This document shows, in pieces, positions 12,836-24,984 of a stretch of DNA of 64,000 bases. Location: contig JAIUJO010003729.1 in the NCBI GenBank assembly GCA_023846275.1, positions 32,501 to 96,500 of the forward strand, given 5' to 3'. The position numbers were made by a program, and so were the translations under genes. The stretch's first letter is position 1, and every line of letters begins with the position of its first letter. Source of the stretch: Vanilla planifolia. Its lineage: Eukaryota > Streptophyta > Magnoliopsida > Asparagales > Orchidaceae. A model generated the notes under the pieces. It had not been told where the DNA came from and made no database searches. It was given only the letters and a program-made list of their open reading frames with translations.

Positions 12836-14543
12836 TTTGTATCTTTGCTAAAGTTTTTGTTAGATTGGTTACAAAATATTGATTAAATAAGAAAAAAAAA
12901 TTATTTGAACTTTTTCATAATTAAAAAAAATAAGCCATATTTTAAGCAATATTTGAATGCAAAGTTCTTGGGCCAAGCTTGCTAAACGAGCATTCGTAAT
13001 GTGTAGGTACCAAAGTCAAGTCGAGGCTTGATCTCAATCTATTGTAGTGTTGGACCCTATTGAGGTATGACATATAGTGTTTTAAGGGTAACATAATAGT
13101 CACAATTAACCAATAAACCTATAACCATGTCAATGAATTAGGTGATTAAGTCAAAAGCACTTAAGGAGAAGATAAACCTAGTTTGGCTGACATAATTCTA
13201 CTGTGCAAAGTTTTATAAAGTGCAAATCAATTTACTACTCAATGATGTGGGACTAAACTTTTAGCTCCTGTTTGCTTCTAAAATCAAAAGTGCCTCAACA
13301 TCATCTAATCATGCATTTTTGTGATCGTTCAAACCGTCCATTTGATGAGCCATTAGATATTTACAACTTCATCTACTTTAAGCGATTGACACTTAACATA
13401 AGATGATCATGATCTAGTTTGACTTCATTGTATCACTTTCTCTAAGAAATATCATTTCTTGAATCGTATGGCTCTTATAATCCTTTTTGACACCTATGGT
13501 TGAGATTGTTGCCAATTTTATCATTGATTAATTGAGCAATCAAAATGTCATCCTATGTGATCTGATGGATGTGATTTAATCCACCATGGTCCAACCATCC
13601 TAAACTCATCCAACTTTTTAATGTTTGATCAGATGGTGGAGGACTCTTTTGAGTTATCTAAAGGCTCTTCTTCATCTTACTTAACAACTATTTCACTAGC
13701 TATTACATATGAAATTTTGGTCACCATTTTGATAGAATAATTAAGTTATTTGGAAAAATGTTTTAAGCTACTTAGTAGTAGCCTTTAAAACACCTTTTCT
13801 ATACTTTCTAATAGCTAAAAACAGAATTTTTTTATAAATTCCTAATCATTGTAAATGAAGTGACTACTAAATATGAATAAGATTTTAACTTAACAATGAA
13901 AGGTTGTATCATCTGCTATTGATATAAATTTGTCTCAACAACACCTTTAGCTTACAACTACTTGAAATATTAAATTCTATCTATTAAGCCTAATTCCTTA
14001 AAGATTTCATTTTCTAAATTCTCTTCATAATATTCAGCTCTTTGTACCTTTCTATATTCATCAACAAGCATAGACAAATTTGTACATCTTTGTTAAAAAA
14101 TTATTTTTGTATTTTGGTTTTTCTTTTATGTTGGGTAGTCAAATGTTTGTGAACGCTCGAGTTTCGTTTGATCTTGTAAAAGCTCAAGTTTGGGTGGAGC
14201 TCTTAAAAGATTGAGTTACAGTTGAACCCATAAAAGTTACTAGGCTAAAGATGAATCATAAGAAAAAATCTTAATAGAATTTTTATTGACCATAGTTTGG
14301 ATGGATGTAAGTTCTAGTTTGAACCAAATCACTAAAAACTTTAATGTACCAGTTTAATTATTTTTTTAGTTTTTCTAATCATAAAAAATTTTAAATTAAT
14401 ATATTTATGAATCATAGTTATCAATAAACATAAATTTTTTTATAAAGAAATTTTTAAAAGTAAATACAATCTAAAAATTTGCAAAAATATTTTAAAACTC
14501 ATAATTTTCCCTCTTGTAGTACTCACATATAGTTTTACTTTAA
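12836..14543 (+). repeat. 5' LTR of element 1 (truncated at its start)
   Basis: It aligns by eye with 39,420-40,799, for example gaatgcaaagt near 12,957 and 39,543, and tcatgcatttttgtgatc near 13,309 and 39,863. It is recognisably but less closely similar to its own 3' LTR at 18,190-19,600. It ends just before the PBS at 14,545. Confidence 0.85.
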
Positions 14544-14544
14544 T

Positions 14545-14560
14545 TTGTATCTGAGTAGGT
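14545..14560 (+). other. Primer-binding site of element 1 (initiator tRNA-Met type)
   Basis: The sequence ttgtatctgagtagg matches the plant copia PBS tggtatcagagc plus following bases, with a few substitutions. It sits directly after the 5' LTR, at the position equivalent to the PBS of element 2. Confidence 0.7.
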
Positions 14561-15272
14561 TTCCTATAGTAAGATTGTAAAATCACTATGTTGATCATTT
14601 ATTTGTGTGTGAAAATTAATTATAACATTAACTATAATTATTTGCTAATTTCGTTATTTTATCAATATTAATTGTAATATTTTGATTTTTTTTCTTTATA
14701 ATCAAATTGCTTGATTTTGTTAATGTGATTATTTTATATAATTTTTTGAGGATGATTATAGCTGTAGTTGATAATTGTGACACATTTAGGGAAGGATATT
14801 CATCATGTCATCATCCATTATTTATTTAAGGTTGAAAATTTTTTATATGAAAAAATGCCATCAAAATTTTTATTTAAAAGATTGATGATAATTTTTGAGA
14901 TCTTTTTATTCACCCTTTTGCACATCCTAATGATAGAGGTAATAAATCAAGAATTTAAATTCAATTAAATGTTAAAGGAATAAATTACTTTGTACATTGC
15001 CTCAAGAAATTATTGTGAGAGTATGCACATGCACAACTTGTTTTGAGATGATGTAGGGATTACATAGGATGTATGGTAAGAATGAATCAAAAGATATTGT
15101 TGATGATAAGGAGTTGAACCAAAAAACAAAGAAAAAAAGAGGAAGAAAATAAATTTAGAGATGAATCATGTAGGTAAGCTTTTATCAAGTAGTTCTAATT
15201 TTAATCATGAGTATACATTTGAATCTTGTGATAAAATATCAAATTCTTTTAGTAATTTTGTTTTTGGGCATT

Positions 15273-15308
15273 AAAAAAAAAAAAAATATATATATATATA
15301 TATATATG
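15273..15308 (+). repeat. (A)14 (TA)11 microsatellite inside element 1
   Basis: A run of A is followed by TA dinucleotides within the gag remnant. The equivalent place in element 2 (about 41,530) has only a short A/T-rich stretch, so the expansion arose after the copies separated. Confidence 0.85.
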
Positions 15309-15312
15309 ATAA

Positions 15313-16060
15313 CCTTAAGAGAATTAGTGCATAACGTGAATCTAGAATAGTTGAATGGCATGAAAAAATCGATGCATTTAAAAAGGAAAATATTTTTTTA
15401 CCTTATCAAGTTCAAGCCTATATTTTTAACATGTCATATTTGAATGCTTCAAAAAAATGCATGTGAAAATTATTTGTCCAAATATATTATAGGCAATGAC
15501 GCTTTAAACTTAGAGAATGATAAGTTTAGTGAAGAAAATTTTTTGTTTAAAGAAAAACCAGAAAAATTTGATTCACTTGAAAAGGAAATATAGGATATAA
15601 AGTCAAAGTATGCTACTATGTTTTGTTATCCATTGGTAATCATTCACATGTACCATCATGTGATACTTTTTTCAATTATGCAAAAAGAGTAATGTTCACT
15701 TGAATGTTTCATATGCACTTAAGCAAGTTTCATCTATAGCCATGTGACAAAAAATAATGTATGTTTCATGATAATCATAGATTGGATAAAACATATATCC
15801 ATGTGTTCAATACATTGCCCATTCTTTCTTTGTGTACATCTAATTATCAAGTTACTATAATACCATATGAAATTATTATTTTAAATTTAGACATCTTACA
15901 TTTGATTACCTAATTAAAAACTCCATAAATCAAAAACATAATAAATATGAGTGGATTCTTATGGGACAAGCTTCGGAGCTTTCTTTAAAAAATCACAACA
16001 TCAACACCCTACAATTATTGAACCTATGATGGTTTGGATACCTAAATTTAATATCTATAA
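15313..16060 (+). pseudogene. copia gag remnant of element 1
   Basis: In several frames this encodes a heptad-like, E/K/L-rich stretch (for example LENDKFSEENFLFKEK near 15,510-15,560), typical of the coiled coil near the end of plant copia Gag. The WIPK-type motif MVWIPKFN follows near 16,028. Element 2 has the same order with fewer disruptions. Stops and frameshifts are frequent, for example a TAG after SLEKEI, so nothing functional can be made. No clear CCHC knuckle or protease DSG motif remains. Confidence 0.65.
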
Positions 16061-16333
16061 GCATGTCTCCATATTTTAGGACATATGGATGCAAGCCTTG
16101 CTTTATAACTTTGTGCAGCTCACATACAAAATTTTGGTCATTGGCTTACTTATCTTAGCATAGAAGACAAAATCTTTTTAGATTTATTTATTATTAATCG
16201 ATATTACCCATTTTGAGCTTGTTAGTCAATCCGTGCAATTGTTGCGTGATGATATATCAAATATTGTAAGCACATCAATACCATATTGTTTCATGATATT
16301 TTTTGATGAAATATTATTTAATGATCATGTTAT

Positions 16334-16600
16334 TTGATATTAAAAATGGAAATGTTTGAGCTTATAGTTAAATTAGAGTTTACTAAAGAATTAAAAATAA
16401 AAAAAGGCAAAACAAAGGTAAGTTATGTTGGAATCAGTTGGTTTGGACATAAAATCTTAAGTTTAGATGTTAAAAAGCTTACATTTATGATTGATATTGA
16501 TTTTTTAAAATTTACTAGAGTTAAAGTTTATAAGAATATAAATGTGCCCATCATAGGCTTTGTTGCATTGTTTAGAAAATAAGATAAAATAATTTTAATT
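16334..16600 (+). pseudogene. copia integrase core remnant of element 1
   Basis: An 82-codon frame survives in which VKKLTFMIDIDFLKFTRVKV (about 16,468-16,527) resembles the copia integrase stretch around the second catalytic aspartate, where families read roughly VIVDDFSRFTWV. Element 2 has the matching VKKLRFVIYIDLFKFARVQV near 43,206-43,265. The catalytic context is degraded (ID instead of DD). The upstream part of the frame does not look like integrase and may be out of frame. It is a relic of a transposon, not a host gene. Confidence 0.55.
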
Positions 16601-16899
16601 TAGCAAATTATAAAAATAAATATCTATGTAATTATTACAAGGAATGGAAAATACCAGATAAGTTTATATCTCTCACTTAGAAAAGCATATAAGCCTATAA
16701 ATGGTAAAATAATAAATATTAAATGTTTGGGGATAATTTATTATGTATTTAGAAATTAGTATAATTTGATATTGATCATGATTTTCCTAGATATACATTA
16801 GTTATTATATTGTGGTTGGAAAAGAGACAACTAAAAACATGGTAATTTGATTTGAACATTCGATAGAGTCAATTACAAAAATAATTAATGCAAAAGTTG

Positions 16900-17440
16900 A
16901 ATTATTTGATGGAGTCATTGATCAACAACTACCTTGAGTTTGGTAACATCAAAATCTATAGAAACAAAATAAACGATATGCTATACAAGGAGTTTGAACA
17001 AAGTTTCTATGAGAGATATTGATCATATTACATTTCTATATCTCATAAAAAATATATTTAGTGAAGAAGCCTTAAAGGCTATAGAACATGTTAAGAATTG
17101 ATAATAAGATAAATTTAACAAAAATTATGTATAAGATTTAATTCTTAAACATAGTGGTAAATAATTCATTAGACATAAATTGGTACTCTAGAACAAAATA
17201 TATAAAAATCAACTATTAGAGATATGACTAGGCTTGTTGTAGTGGGTATTTAATTAATTTCATCATTATAATAAAAGAAATCATAGAAATACAAGGTTTC
17301 ACTTTATTTAAGATTTTGTCATTAGAGGATTAATAGAATTAGAGTATGTATTTGTAAAGTAAGAATTGGACTATGTATTTGTTAAACTCCTTTAATGGAA
17401 TAATCGAAATTATATATATTAGACTACCCTTTTGATGGAC
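16900..17440 (+). pseudogene. copia integrase-RT linker and start of reverse transcriptase, element 1
   Basis: Fragments in shifting frames resemble the copia region that reads IYRNHPxxNIIGDPSxGV..TRVS in living elements, followed by the RVT_2 start (GTKWVF.NKLDENG) and the stretch around AFLNG. Here the linker lies at about 16,920-17,030 and the first RT block at about 17,165-17,250; the FNGIIE-like stretch is near 17,390-17,410. The RT catalytic box (YVDD) and the RNase H domain are absent, so the element lost most of pol. Confidence 0.5.
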
Positions 17441-17626
17441 TCATGGGACAAAATGATCATGGTTAAGATAAAATATAGAATAGTCATATAGTGAGGAGGA
17501 GCATGTAGTAAAAGAGAGAATAAGGCAACAGAGAGCATATATATTCCATTTTTAATACCTCTGATAATTAACTAAATATATATTTTTACTAGTTATATTT
17601 TTCTCTAAACATTTATGTGTTGCAAT

Positions 17627-17640
17627 AATCAAAAGGGAGA
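17627..17640 (+). other. Polypurine tract of element 1
   Basis: The sequence atcaaaagggaga lies just before the 3' LTR. It matches the run atcaaaagggagaga before the 3' LTR of element 2 and the usual plant copia context, in which a G-rich purine run precedes the LTR. Confidence 0.75.
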
Positions 17641-17643
17641 AGT

Positions 17644-19606
17644 TGTCTGGTTATGTTTGTGTTGATGGGAGAAACCTTAAATTTTTAGCATTTTTTTAAT
17701 GTGTTTCTTTATTATAAAAAACTTTATATTAAAGAATAAGCCATGCAATTTTGAACATGGTGAACTAGTGGTCTTTAAAATACCTTGGAGTATTTAACAA
17801 GTTCAAAGGATTGAAGACATGTGCATCAAATTTTAAAATGTTTTTCGTTTTGTTATGAAATAGAATTTTAGTTTGTTGATTACAATGCATATTTCTATTC
17901 CTCTAAATTTGAAAACCTAACACAGAGCATTTAACTATTCAATCATGTCTTTCATTAAAAAAATATATAAGATTCTATTTTTTCAATCATTCGTTTCTTG
18001 GTTCTATTCTTTCTTAAATCATTTGATGATTTAAGAAGCACATGATTCTATTTTTCATTCTTTATTTCATTAAATCATTATTATGTATTTTTTTTTTCCA
18101 AATTTTACATTTTTATGATTGATAAATCTTGATTAAATCAAAAAAAGATTTTGTTAAAATTTTCAAAATTAAAACAAAACTTAAGCCACATGTCAAGTTG
18201 TACATGTGATAAGCTCGAGTGGGCATTCATAATGCTTATGGACCAATGACTTGAACCAATATGGATTGAGGCTTGATCTTTGCCTGGTAAAATCCAAAGT
18301 TTGGGCAAGACATATTGTGTTTTAAGGGAAAACTAAGACCCACAATTTATCTATAACCCTATAACTATAATATTGAATTATGTGATTAAATCTTGAGCAC
18401 ACAAGGGGGAGCCAGCACTAGTTTGGCTCATATAATTCATTGACACAAAAATTTATGAAGTGCAAATCAATTTCCTACTAAGCAATGTTGATCTAAACTC
18501 TGGGTGCTTGTTGGCTTCCTCAATCAAAAGTGTCTCGATGCTGTTTTATTGTACATTTTCATGATTGCATAGTGGAGTCACCTCTACCTTTGAATAGTGA
18601 TCCTAATCAATGCAGCCATCCTTTTGGTGAGCTAATCACATGGTTACTACTTCATCTACTGTCAGTTATTAATCCTTGCTTGACATCTGATGGTTTTGAT
18701 CTCATCCAGCTTCATCAAATGGCTTGTCTTGTGAAATATCTATTCTTCGATATTATGACTTTAAATAATGCTTTTTAACTCCTACAACTGAGATCATTGT
18801 TGATTTTGTTTTTGATTTATTGATTGATTCAAATCTCATTCTACGTGATTAGATGTTGTAGATCAAATCCACTTTGACCTAACCATCAATAACACATTAA
18901 CCTTTCCAACATTTGTTTGGATGGTGAAGAACTCTTTTGAGCAAATCCATTCACTCATATTCATCCTGCCTAATAGCTATTTTAGTAAGTCTTACATGTT
19001 CCATTTTGGTCAGTGTTTTTGAAGAATATATAAGCTATTTTGAAAATCTTCTAAAACTGTTTTGTAGTAACTTTTGAAATAGATTTTCAACACTTTCTAA
19101 TGGTTACAACCAAATGTTTTTTTATAAATGTCTAAACCATTTAAATAAAATAAAAAATTAACATGAGTAAGATTTTAACCTCTAAAAAAGGACTATAGAA
19201 CATTCTAAATGTAGAAATTTCTTCGCAAAGTGACTATGGCATAGACTACATGAAATTCCAAATTCTTCTTGCAAAGTCATATTTTTTAAGCATTCATTTT
19301 GTCAATTATTTTCATATTTTGAGCTTTTTGTGCCATTCTATCCATCAAGCATATGAAAACTTGTATATTTTTTTTGAAAATTTTTTTCATACTATATTTT
19401 TTTCTTTTGGGTTTGTTGGCCTAACATTGATGAAAGCTTAAGCTAAGATTGATCTCATTAAAAATTGAGTTTAGGTTGAGCTCATAAAATACTTAGTTAT
19501 TGTTGAACCTATAAAAGCTAGTAGGTTAGATGTGAAGTACAAGAAAAAAAATCTCAAGTTGTAATTGTTTAACTATAGTGTTTTTCGTATACTTATTTTC
19601 ATTTCA
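17644..19606 (+). repeat. 3' LTR of element 1
   Basis: It begins TGTCTGG after the polypurine tract and ends TTTCA, directly before ATTTG. It aligns closely with 44,472-46,681: both share ggcttgatcttngcctgg and a gattgcat...cacctct...cctttnaat stretch that the 5' LTRs do not share. About 260 bp present in element 2 are missing near 19,585. Confidence 0.85.
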
Positions 19607-19611
19607 ATTTG
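19607..19611 (+). repeat. Right target-site duplication of element 1 (ATTTG)
   Basis: ATTTG follows the terminal CA of the 3' LTR. It is identical to both TSDs of element 2. The left copy was lost with the 5' end of this element. Confidence 0.7.
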
Positions 19612-21884
19612 TCATGACTTTTTAATTGACTCTATGTAATTCAACATCTAAATCACCCTCTCTTCCCTTCTTTCTCCTTCTTTATCTCTTCTCCACCTCA
19701 TGCCTTCTTTTATAGCTTTAATCTTAAGATCTCAAAGGCATTCTATTTTTCTCTTAACTTCTTAATCATTTATCACCATATTCCTCCATTGTGTCATTCA
19801 CTTTCCTTCTTTAAACTTGTTATATCTCGAACTCCTCTCCCACTTTTTCCTTCTATTTCTCTTCCTCTTTATCGTTCTCCCATAACTTTATTATCTTTTT
19901 TTTTTTTTCATTTTATCTCTTTTTATTTTACTGCATCTATCTCCGTATCTATGTTTTTCTTAATTTCTTTATTAACCCTTCAAGTTCTTTTTCTCTCGAC
20001 ATTCCCTCTTTTTTTCTTGCACTATATCTCTTTCTTTTTATTTCCATGTCAACCATTATCTATTTTCTCCATCTTTTCCTTTATCTTGTTTCTAACTCAT
20101 CAGTATATCTTTTATCTAAAAAAATCACTATGTTATTATGGTTTCTTTATATTGTAGAATTTGTTATAATCTTTATCTTCTCTCTCCATCTATTATCTCT
20201 CTTCCCTCCACCTTTTATCTCGAAAAATCTCAATCTATTATTTTCTTTCTTTTTATTTATGATTGAATGTCTCGTTCTTCCTTAATCTCTACCACATATG
20301 TTATGTCTTACACTTCACATCTCATGTATTTATTTGCCTCTTTTTCAATTTTCTCCAAATATATTTGTTCGATTCTTTATCTTTGTCGTGCTTTTTCTTC
20401 ATGATGCTTCACTCCACCTCACCTGTTCACCTCTTCTTCCTTGATACAATTTCCTTCTCATTCCCTAATTCTTTCTCATTCGAATATAGCTCCCATTATT
20501 AATAGAATTTTGACTATCCTATTTCTCTTTTCTCTATTTACATCTATCTCACTTCTATTATCTCTTATTCTCCATCTCTCTTTATCATCTCCATCCATCA
20601 TCTTCTATCTCTCTCATAATTTCTCTTAACAATCTATCACTCCCTTCAATCTTCCTCTATTTTCTCTTTATTTCTTCTACTATCACTCTTGTCTCCTCTT
20701 TCTTTTCTCTTAACTTTATCTCTTCCCTTTATCTCATCTTTTATATCTCTCCTGTGAACTCTATTGCCTCTCTCATAATACTACACTTTTTTTATCCCTT
20801 TCCATCTCTCTATGTTCCTCTATATTTTCTCTCTCTTGGTGCCGTGTTTCTTTTTATGTTTTCTATCTCACACTCCATATTTTAATAAATTTTCTTCCCA
20901 TTTTCATTCTATCTCCTTTCTATTATTTTTCATATATCTCGACTCCTTATCCCCTTGCCTCACATTTACCATTGCTATCTCTTCATGTCTCTATCTCTAA
21001 ATTCTTTCTATCTCACTACAAAACTCAATCTAACTTTCTCTCTATTTCTCTATCACCCAAGCCCTCTCTAACATTCTATGTTAAACTATGTTCCACTCCT
21101 CCATCAACGTCTCTTTCATAAGCTTTTTTTTAATTTAACTTCTCTCTCCCATCACTTTACTCTGTTCCTAATTAAAGTTTTCCTCTTTCAAACTCCATCT
21201 TTTCTTTTTTTCCCTTTACTATCTTAGCTAAATCTTCCCTATCTATTTCCTTTCCCCACTTTCACTTCCTCTTTCTCTATATCTCCATCAATTTGTATGT
21301 CATTCATATCAAACTCTTTGTTTTTCTCATTTCTTTATCTTATTTTGATTTATTTTTGCTCTCTAATTCTATACTACTAAGTCCCATTTATCTTTGCCTT
21401 TCTTACACTCTATCCTTTTTTATATCTCTTTTCTTAATTCACTTCTTTACCTATTTTATCTCACCCCAATCCTTTTCCTTTATCCCCTCTTTATCACTCC
21501 ACCTTCTCATCATATCAATCAAGTTTACTTTTCTCTCTATTCCCTTTCTCTCATGCACAACAATTAAATCTTTTTGACTCACCTCACTCCCACACACTTT
21601 CAGTCCCTTTACACTTTGACCACTTTTTTTGCTCTCTTTGCTCTCATCCCTTTGTATCAATCTCAATTATCTTTATCTCTTGCTCATTTTGTCTCTAACT
21701 TTGTCATGCATTCTCTCTTATTGTCTGCCACTCACAATTATTTATCTCTATTATCTTAGTCTTCTTTATTTTAATTTATCTATATATATTTCATACCTAC
21801 TTCCACTTTTAGCCTTTACCACTTTTCTCTATCCTTGTTATTCTTTTCAAACTTCTTTTTTGTCGTTCTTTTTTTCATTATCTA
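19612..21884 (+). repeat. Macro-repeat array: pyrimidine-rich segment (L, A, B)
   Basis: TC-rich plus strand that aligns by eye with 46,687-48,585, the flank of element 2. Both begin with gtcat.actttttnattgac and atctaaatcaccctct. The L motif (aaggcattctat) is at 19,736, A near 20,160 and B near 20,365. Frames of 60-122 codons rich in S/F/L are rejected as genes, as is a 71-codon minus frame at 21,451-21,666. Confidence 0.75.
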
Positions 21885-23830
21885 CAACATCTTATTTAAA
21901 AAAAGGTCAACAAATAGAATAGGAAACATGATTTAAAAGGAAAAAAATAATTTGACAAATAAATTACAATTGGAAAAATACATATAAAAATGTAATATTT
22001 ATTATTCTACTAAAAAGAAGAAAGGTTTTAATAATTGTTAATAGTTATCAAAATCACATGTAGTTTAGTAGAAGAACAATTCTATGTTATAGAATTGAAA
22101 AAGATTAAAAAATATATATTTAAAATGAAATAATACAACTATATTATCAAAAATTGTTTTTTCTTATGATAAATATAGTGAATAATAAAATTATTTCTAC
22201 CATTAATATATAGAAATTATAAAATAATAATCAATGTGCTATAATAATTACAATAAAACTTAGTTATAATACTCTTATAATGTTAATAAAATTATTTTGT
22301 CGATTTACCACTATTATAATAACTACAAAAAACTATTATTTTATGGATTTGATAAAACAATATTAGTGAATAATAATAAGAAATATTACGATAGTAAAAA
22401 TATTGTTATTATCAATAAGTTAAATGAAAATTTTTATTAATTCATATTTATGAGTATTATTAATATTAATCCTCATCGAGTTACATTCTTCTTATTGCAC
22501 CAATTTCATTTCTTCTAGTTCCTTTTATTCTTGCACTTATTTATCAACTTTTGTAATTTTATTTTAATCTACATATTATTTTCTATTTTATTCATTTTAT
22601 TATTATTGTTATTATTTTATTCTTATAGTTCAATTTTGTGTTCTAGTTTTTCTTATTCATCTTCTTATAATTACTCCTTTATAATTTTTCTTTCTTAATC
22701 TTATTATTCTTCTAAGGAATTTGTTGAAATGAAAATATTACAACGTAAAAGCATAGTTAATTATTTTTAAAATATTTTTAAACGACGATAATAATTAATT
22801 TTGTTTTAATTTAATTCATTAAATATTAGTTTGAATTAAAAATGTTTTGTAATAAGGTAATAATGAGATATTAAATTATTCCATTACATCGTAATATTAT
22901 GTTTATAATGAGTTCTTTTACATTATTAGTTAATTTTAATAATAATAATTTCTTCAAAAATTACAAAAATAAAGATAAAATATTTTAGCATGTTATTTTT
23001 TAATTATCCAAATAATAATAGTGTTGTTTACTATTTTTAGAATTTATTAAATAATAATTTTTTATGCTGTTCTTAAAATCTTTAAGAATTAATTTTCATA
23101 ATTATAAAATTTAATAACAAGATGTATCATGAAAAGTGTGATTGCTATTTTTTTCTTAATAACTATAAATTGTTCTTAAAATAAGTTGTTTAGTATCTCG
23201 ATAACATAAGTAACAATAATTGTTGAAGTAAATAATTATGTGCTATTTGTACAAGAATATTAGAGTAATAGTTGATTTGTGAATAACATTTTTTTACTTA
23301 AATATTCGTTGGAGCAATTTTTGTTAGTTGTGGTCAATAGAATCAGAACAATTGTCTTATCTCAAATTCTTAGACTATTATTACGAACAATTCCTTATTA
23401 TTTGTCATAATTATTGTAATTAATAATTTGTTGTATAAGTAATTAATAACTATATAACGAAAAAACATGAACAAAAATAATAATTATGATAACAAATATT
23501 GCAGTTTTTATTGATAGTAAACTAATTAACTTATTATTAAATTATAGGAATTATTCTTAATAAAATATATTTTTCTTGCTAAAAGAAAATTTAATCGAAA
23601 GGTAAAACTATTATAAGAGGAAAAATAATAGTAATTCATAATTAATACAAAAATGTTCCAATGAAAGTTTGTGGTAGTAATAATTATTACAAATATTAAT
23701 AGAAATTTGTATAAAATTATTCTTATTTAAATGATTATCTTTGTTACAACAATAATTAATAACTAAAAAAGAATTTTGAATAATTATTATGAATAATATA
23801 TTTTTGATGTGTTTTGCACAATAATATATT
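21885..23830 (+). repeat. Macro-repeat array: AT-rich part (D, E type 2, J)
   Basis: D is near 21,885-21,935 (caaatagaataggaaacatg). The type-2 E landmark is at 22,486 (acattcttcttattgcacc, then ttcttctagttccttttatt). J is at 23,252 (aagaatattagagtaat). The rest is AT-rich with no gene. It aligns with 24,985-26,954. Confidence 0.7.
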
Positions 23831-24984
23831 TCTTCTCTCTTCGACATCATTCTCTCTTTCACTCTATCTATGTCCCTGTTCCTATCACTTTTCTCTTTGT
23901 CCAACCCTTTACCTCTCATGAACGATTTGTGCCTCTTTTATCACATTATATATTATAACATTTATCTTCTATTTCCTAAAATTCTCTTCCTTAAACTTCT
24001 ATCTTTTTCACTTATTCTTTCTTTTCTTATTTCTTCTATCTCTCTCTTCTCCACATCTATACTATTTGATGCATGTGTCACTTTTTAAAACTATTAGTGT
24101 CCATTGTTCTCCCTTTCTTTTCCTTTTTGTATCCCTTTAAATCTTTCTATTTCTATCCTTTTTATCTTATTTCCCCTTATCTCTTTATGTAGATATCTTT
24201 ATTATCCTCTCTCTCTCTCTGTGTTTACCTCCATCCCTCCCTCTTCCTATGACTTATTATCTCTCTCTCCATATATCTCTCGATCTCTTCTAAAGAACTT
24301 ATCCATCTTTTAGTCTCTCTAATTTCCATATCACCTCTCTTCATGTCACTTTTTTCTCACACTTCTTATATTTCTTATTTTTTTAATCTCATTTGAGTTT
24401 TCTTCTTCTAATCATTTTGTATTATATCTGACACACTCTTTATCTTGGCTTTGTCCTTTTCTTCTCTCTTCTTTTATCATTCTATATATCTCTACTTCTC
24501 CAACTCCATTTTTCCTCCCATCCATCTCCTTACTTCCTCACCTACCATTATTACCTCAAGCATGCTCTCACTTGCTTCTCAATCATTATCAACAGCTTTA
24601 TTTGTTTCCCTCTATATCATATAAGGACTTTGTCATCTCTCCTTGTTTACCATTCAATCATTTTTCCACAATCAATCTACCTTCATTAATAGTCTCTTTC
24701 GTCCGTCATAATTTTTCTCACACACACTTTTCATGAATTTACTTTGTCATGCTTTTCTCTCCTATCTACTTATTATAGTTATGATCTTCTCTTCAACTTC
24801 TTTATCTTGCTCTGTCTTTCATTTTCTATCATTATCATCTTGTTCTCTCCTCCTCTTTTCCCATATTTTCTTATCACATTTTCCTTTCCTACAACTTCCA
24901 CAATCTCTCTCCACCACTCTCTATTGAAATTTCTCTCCTTTCCTTTTATCATTCTTCACTTTTCTTTTATGATAATCTTTAATA
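23831..24984 (+). repeat. Macro-repeat array: short pyrimidine-rich segment (G, then straight to D)
   Basis: G is at 23,912 (ctctcatgaacgatttgtg). Only about 1.1 kb separates G from the next D, so most of the L-A-B-C interval is deleted in this copy. The stretch near 24,420-24,660 is the empty counterpart of the rps8 insertion site at 27.4 kb. No gene. Confidence 0.7.

Larger units (their letters stand above)
12836..19606 (+). mobile_element. Ty1/copia LTR retrotransposon, element 1, decayed, 5' end deleted
   Basis: Two long direct repeats (12,836-14,543 and 17,644-19,606) flank an internal region with gag, integrase and RT remnants in copia order. A primer-binding site follows the first repeat and a polypurine tract precedes the second. 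It is homologous over its length to the element at 38,987-46,681. Comparison with that copy shows that the first roughly 430 bp of the 5' LTR are gone, together with the left TSD. The 3' LTR lacks about 260 bp near 19,585. The internal region is only about 3.1 kb, short for an autonomous copia element, and every frame is full of stops. It cannot be active. Confidence 0.9.

Noticed and set aside
14768..14968. 66-codon frame in element 1 as a host gene
   Set aside because: It lies inside the retrotransposon and the matching stretch of element 2 (about 41,010-41,210) does not keep the frame.
21451..21666. Minus-strand 71-codon frame rich in K/E/S (also 23,611-23,919 and 56,551-56,742)
   Set aside because: They read the purine strand of the array; composition alone explains them and no motif is present.
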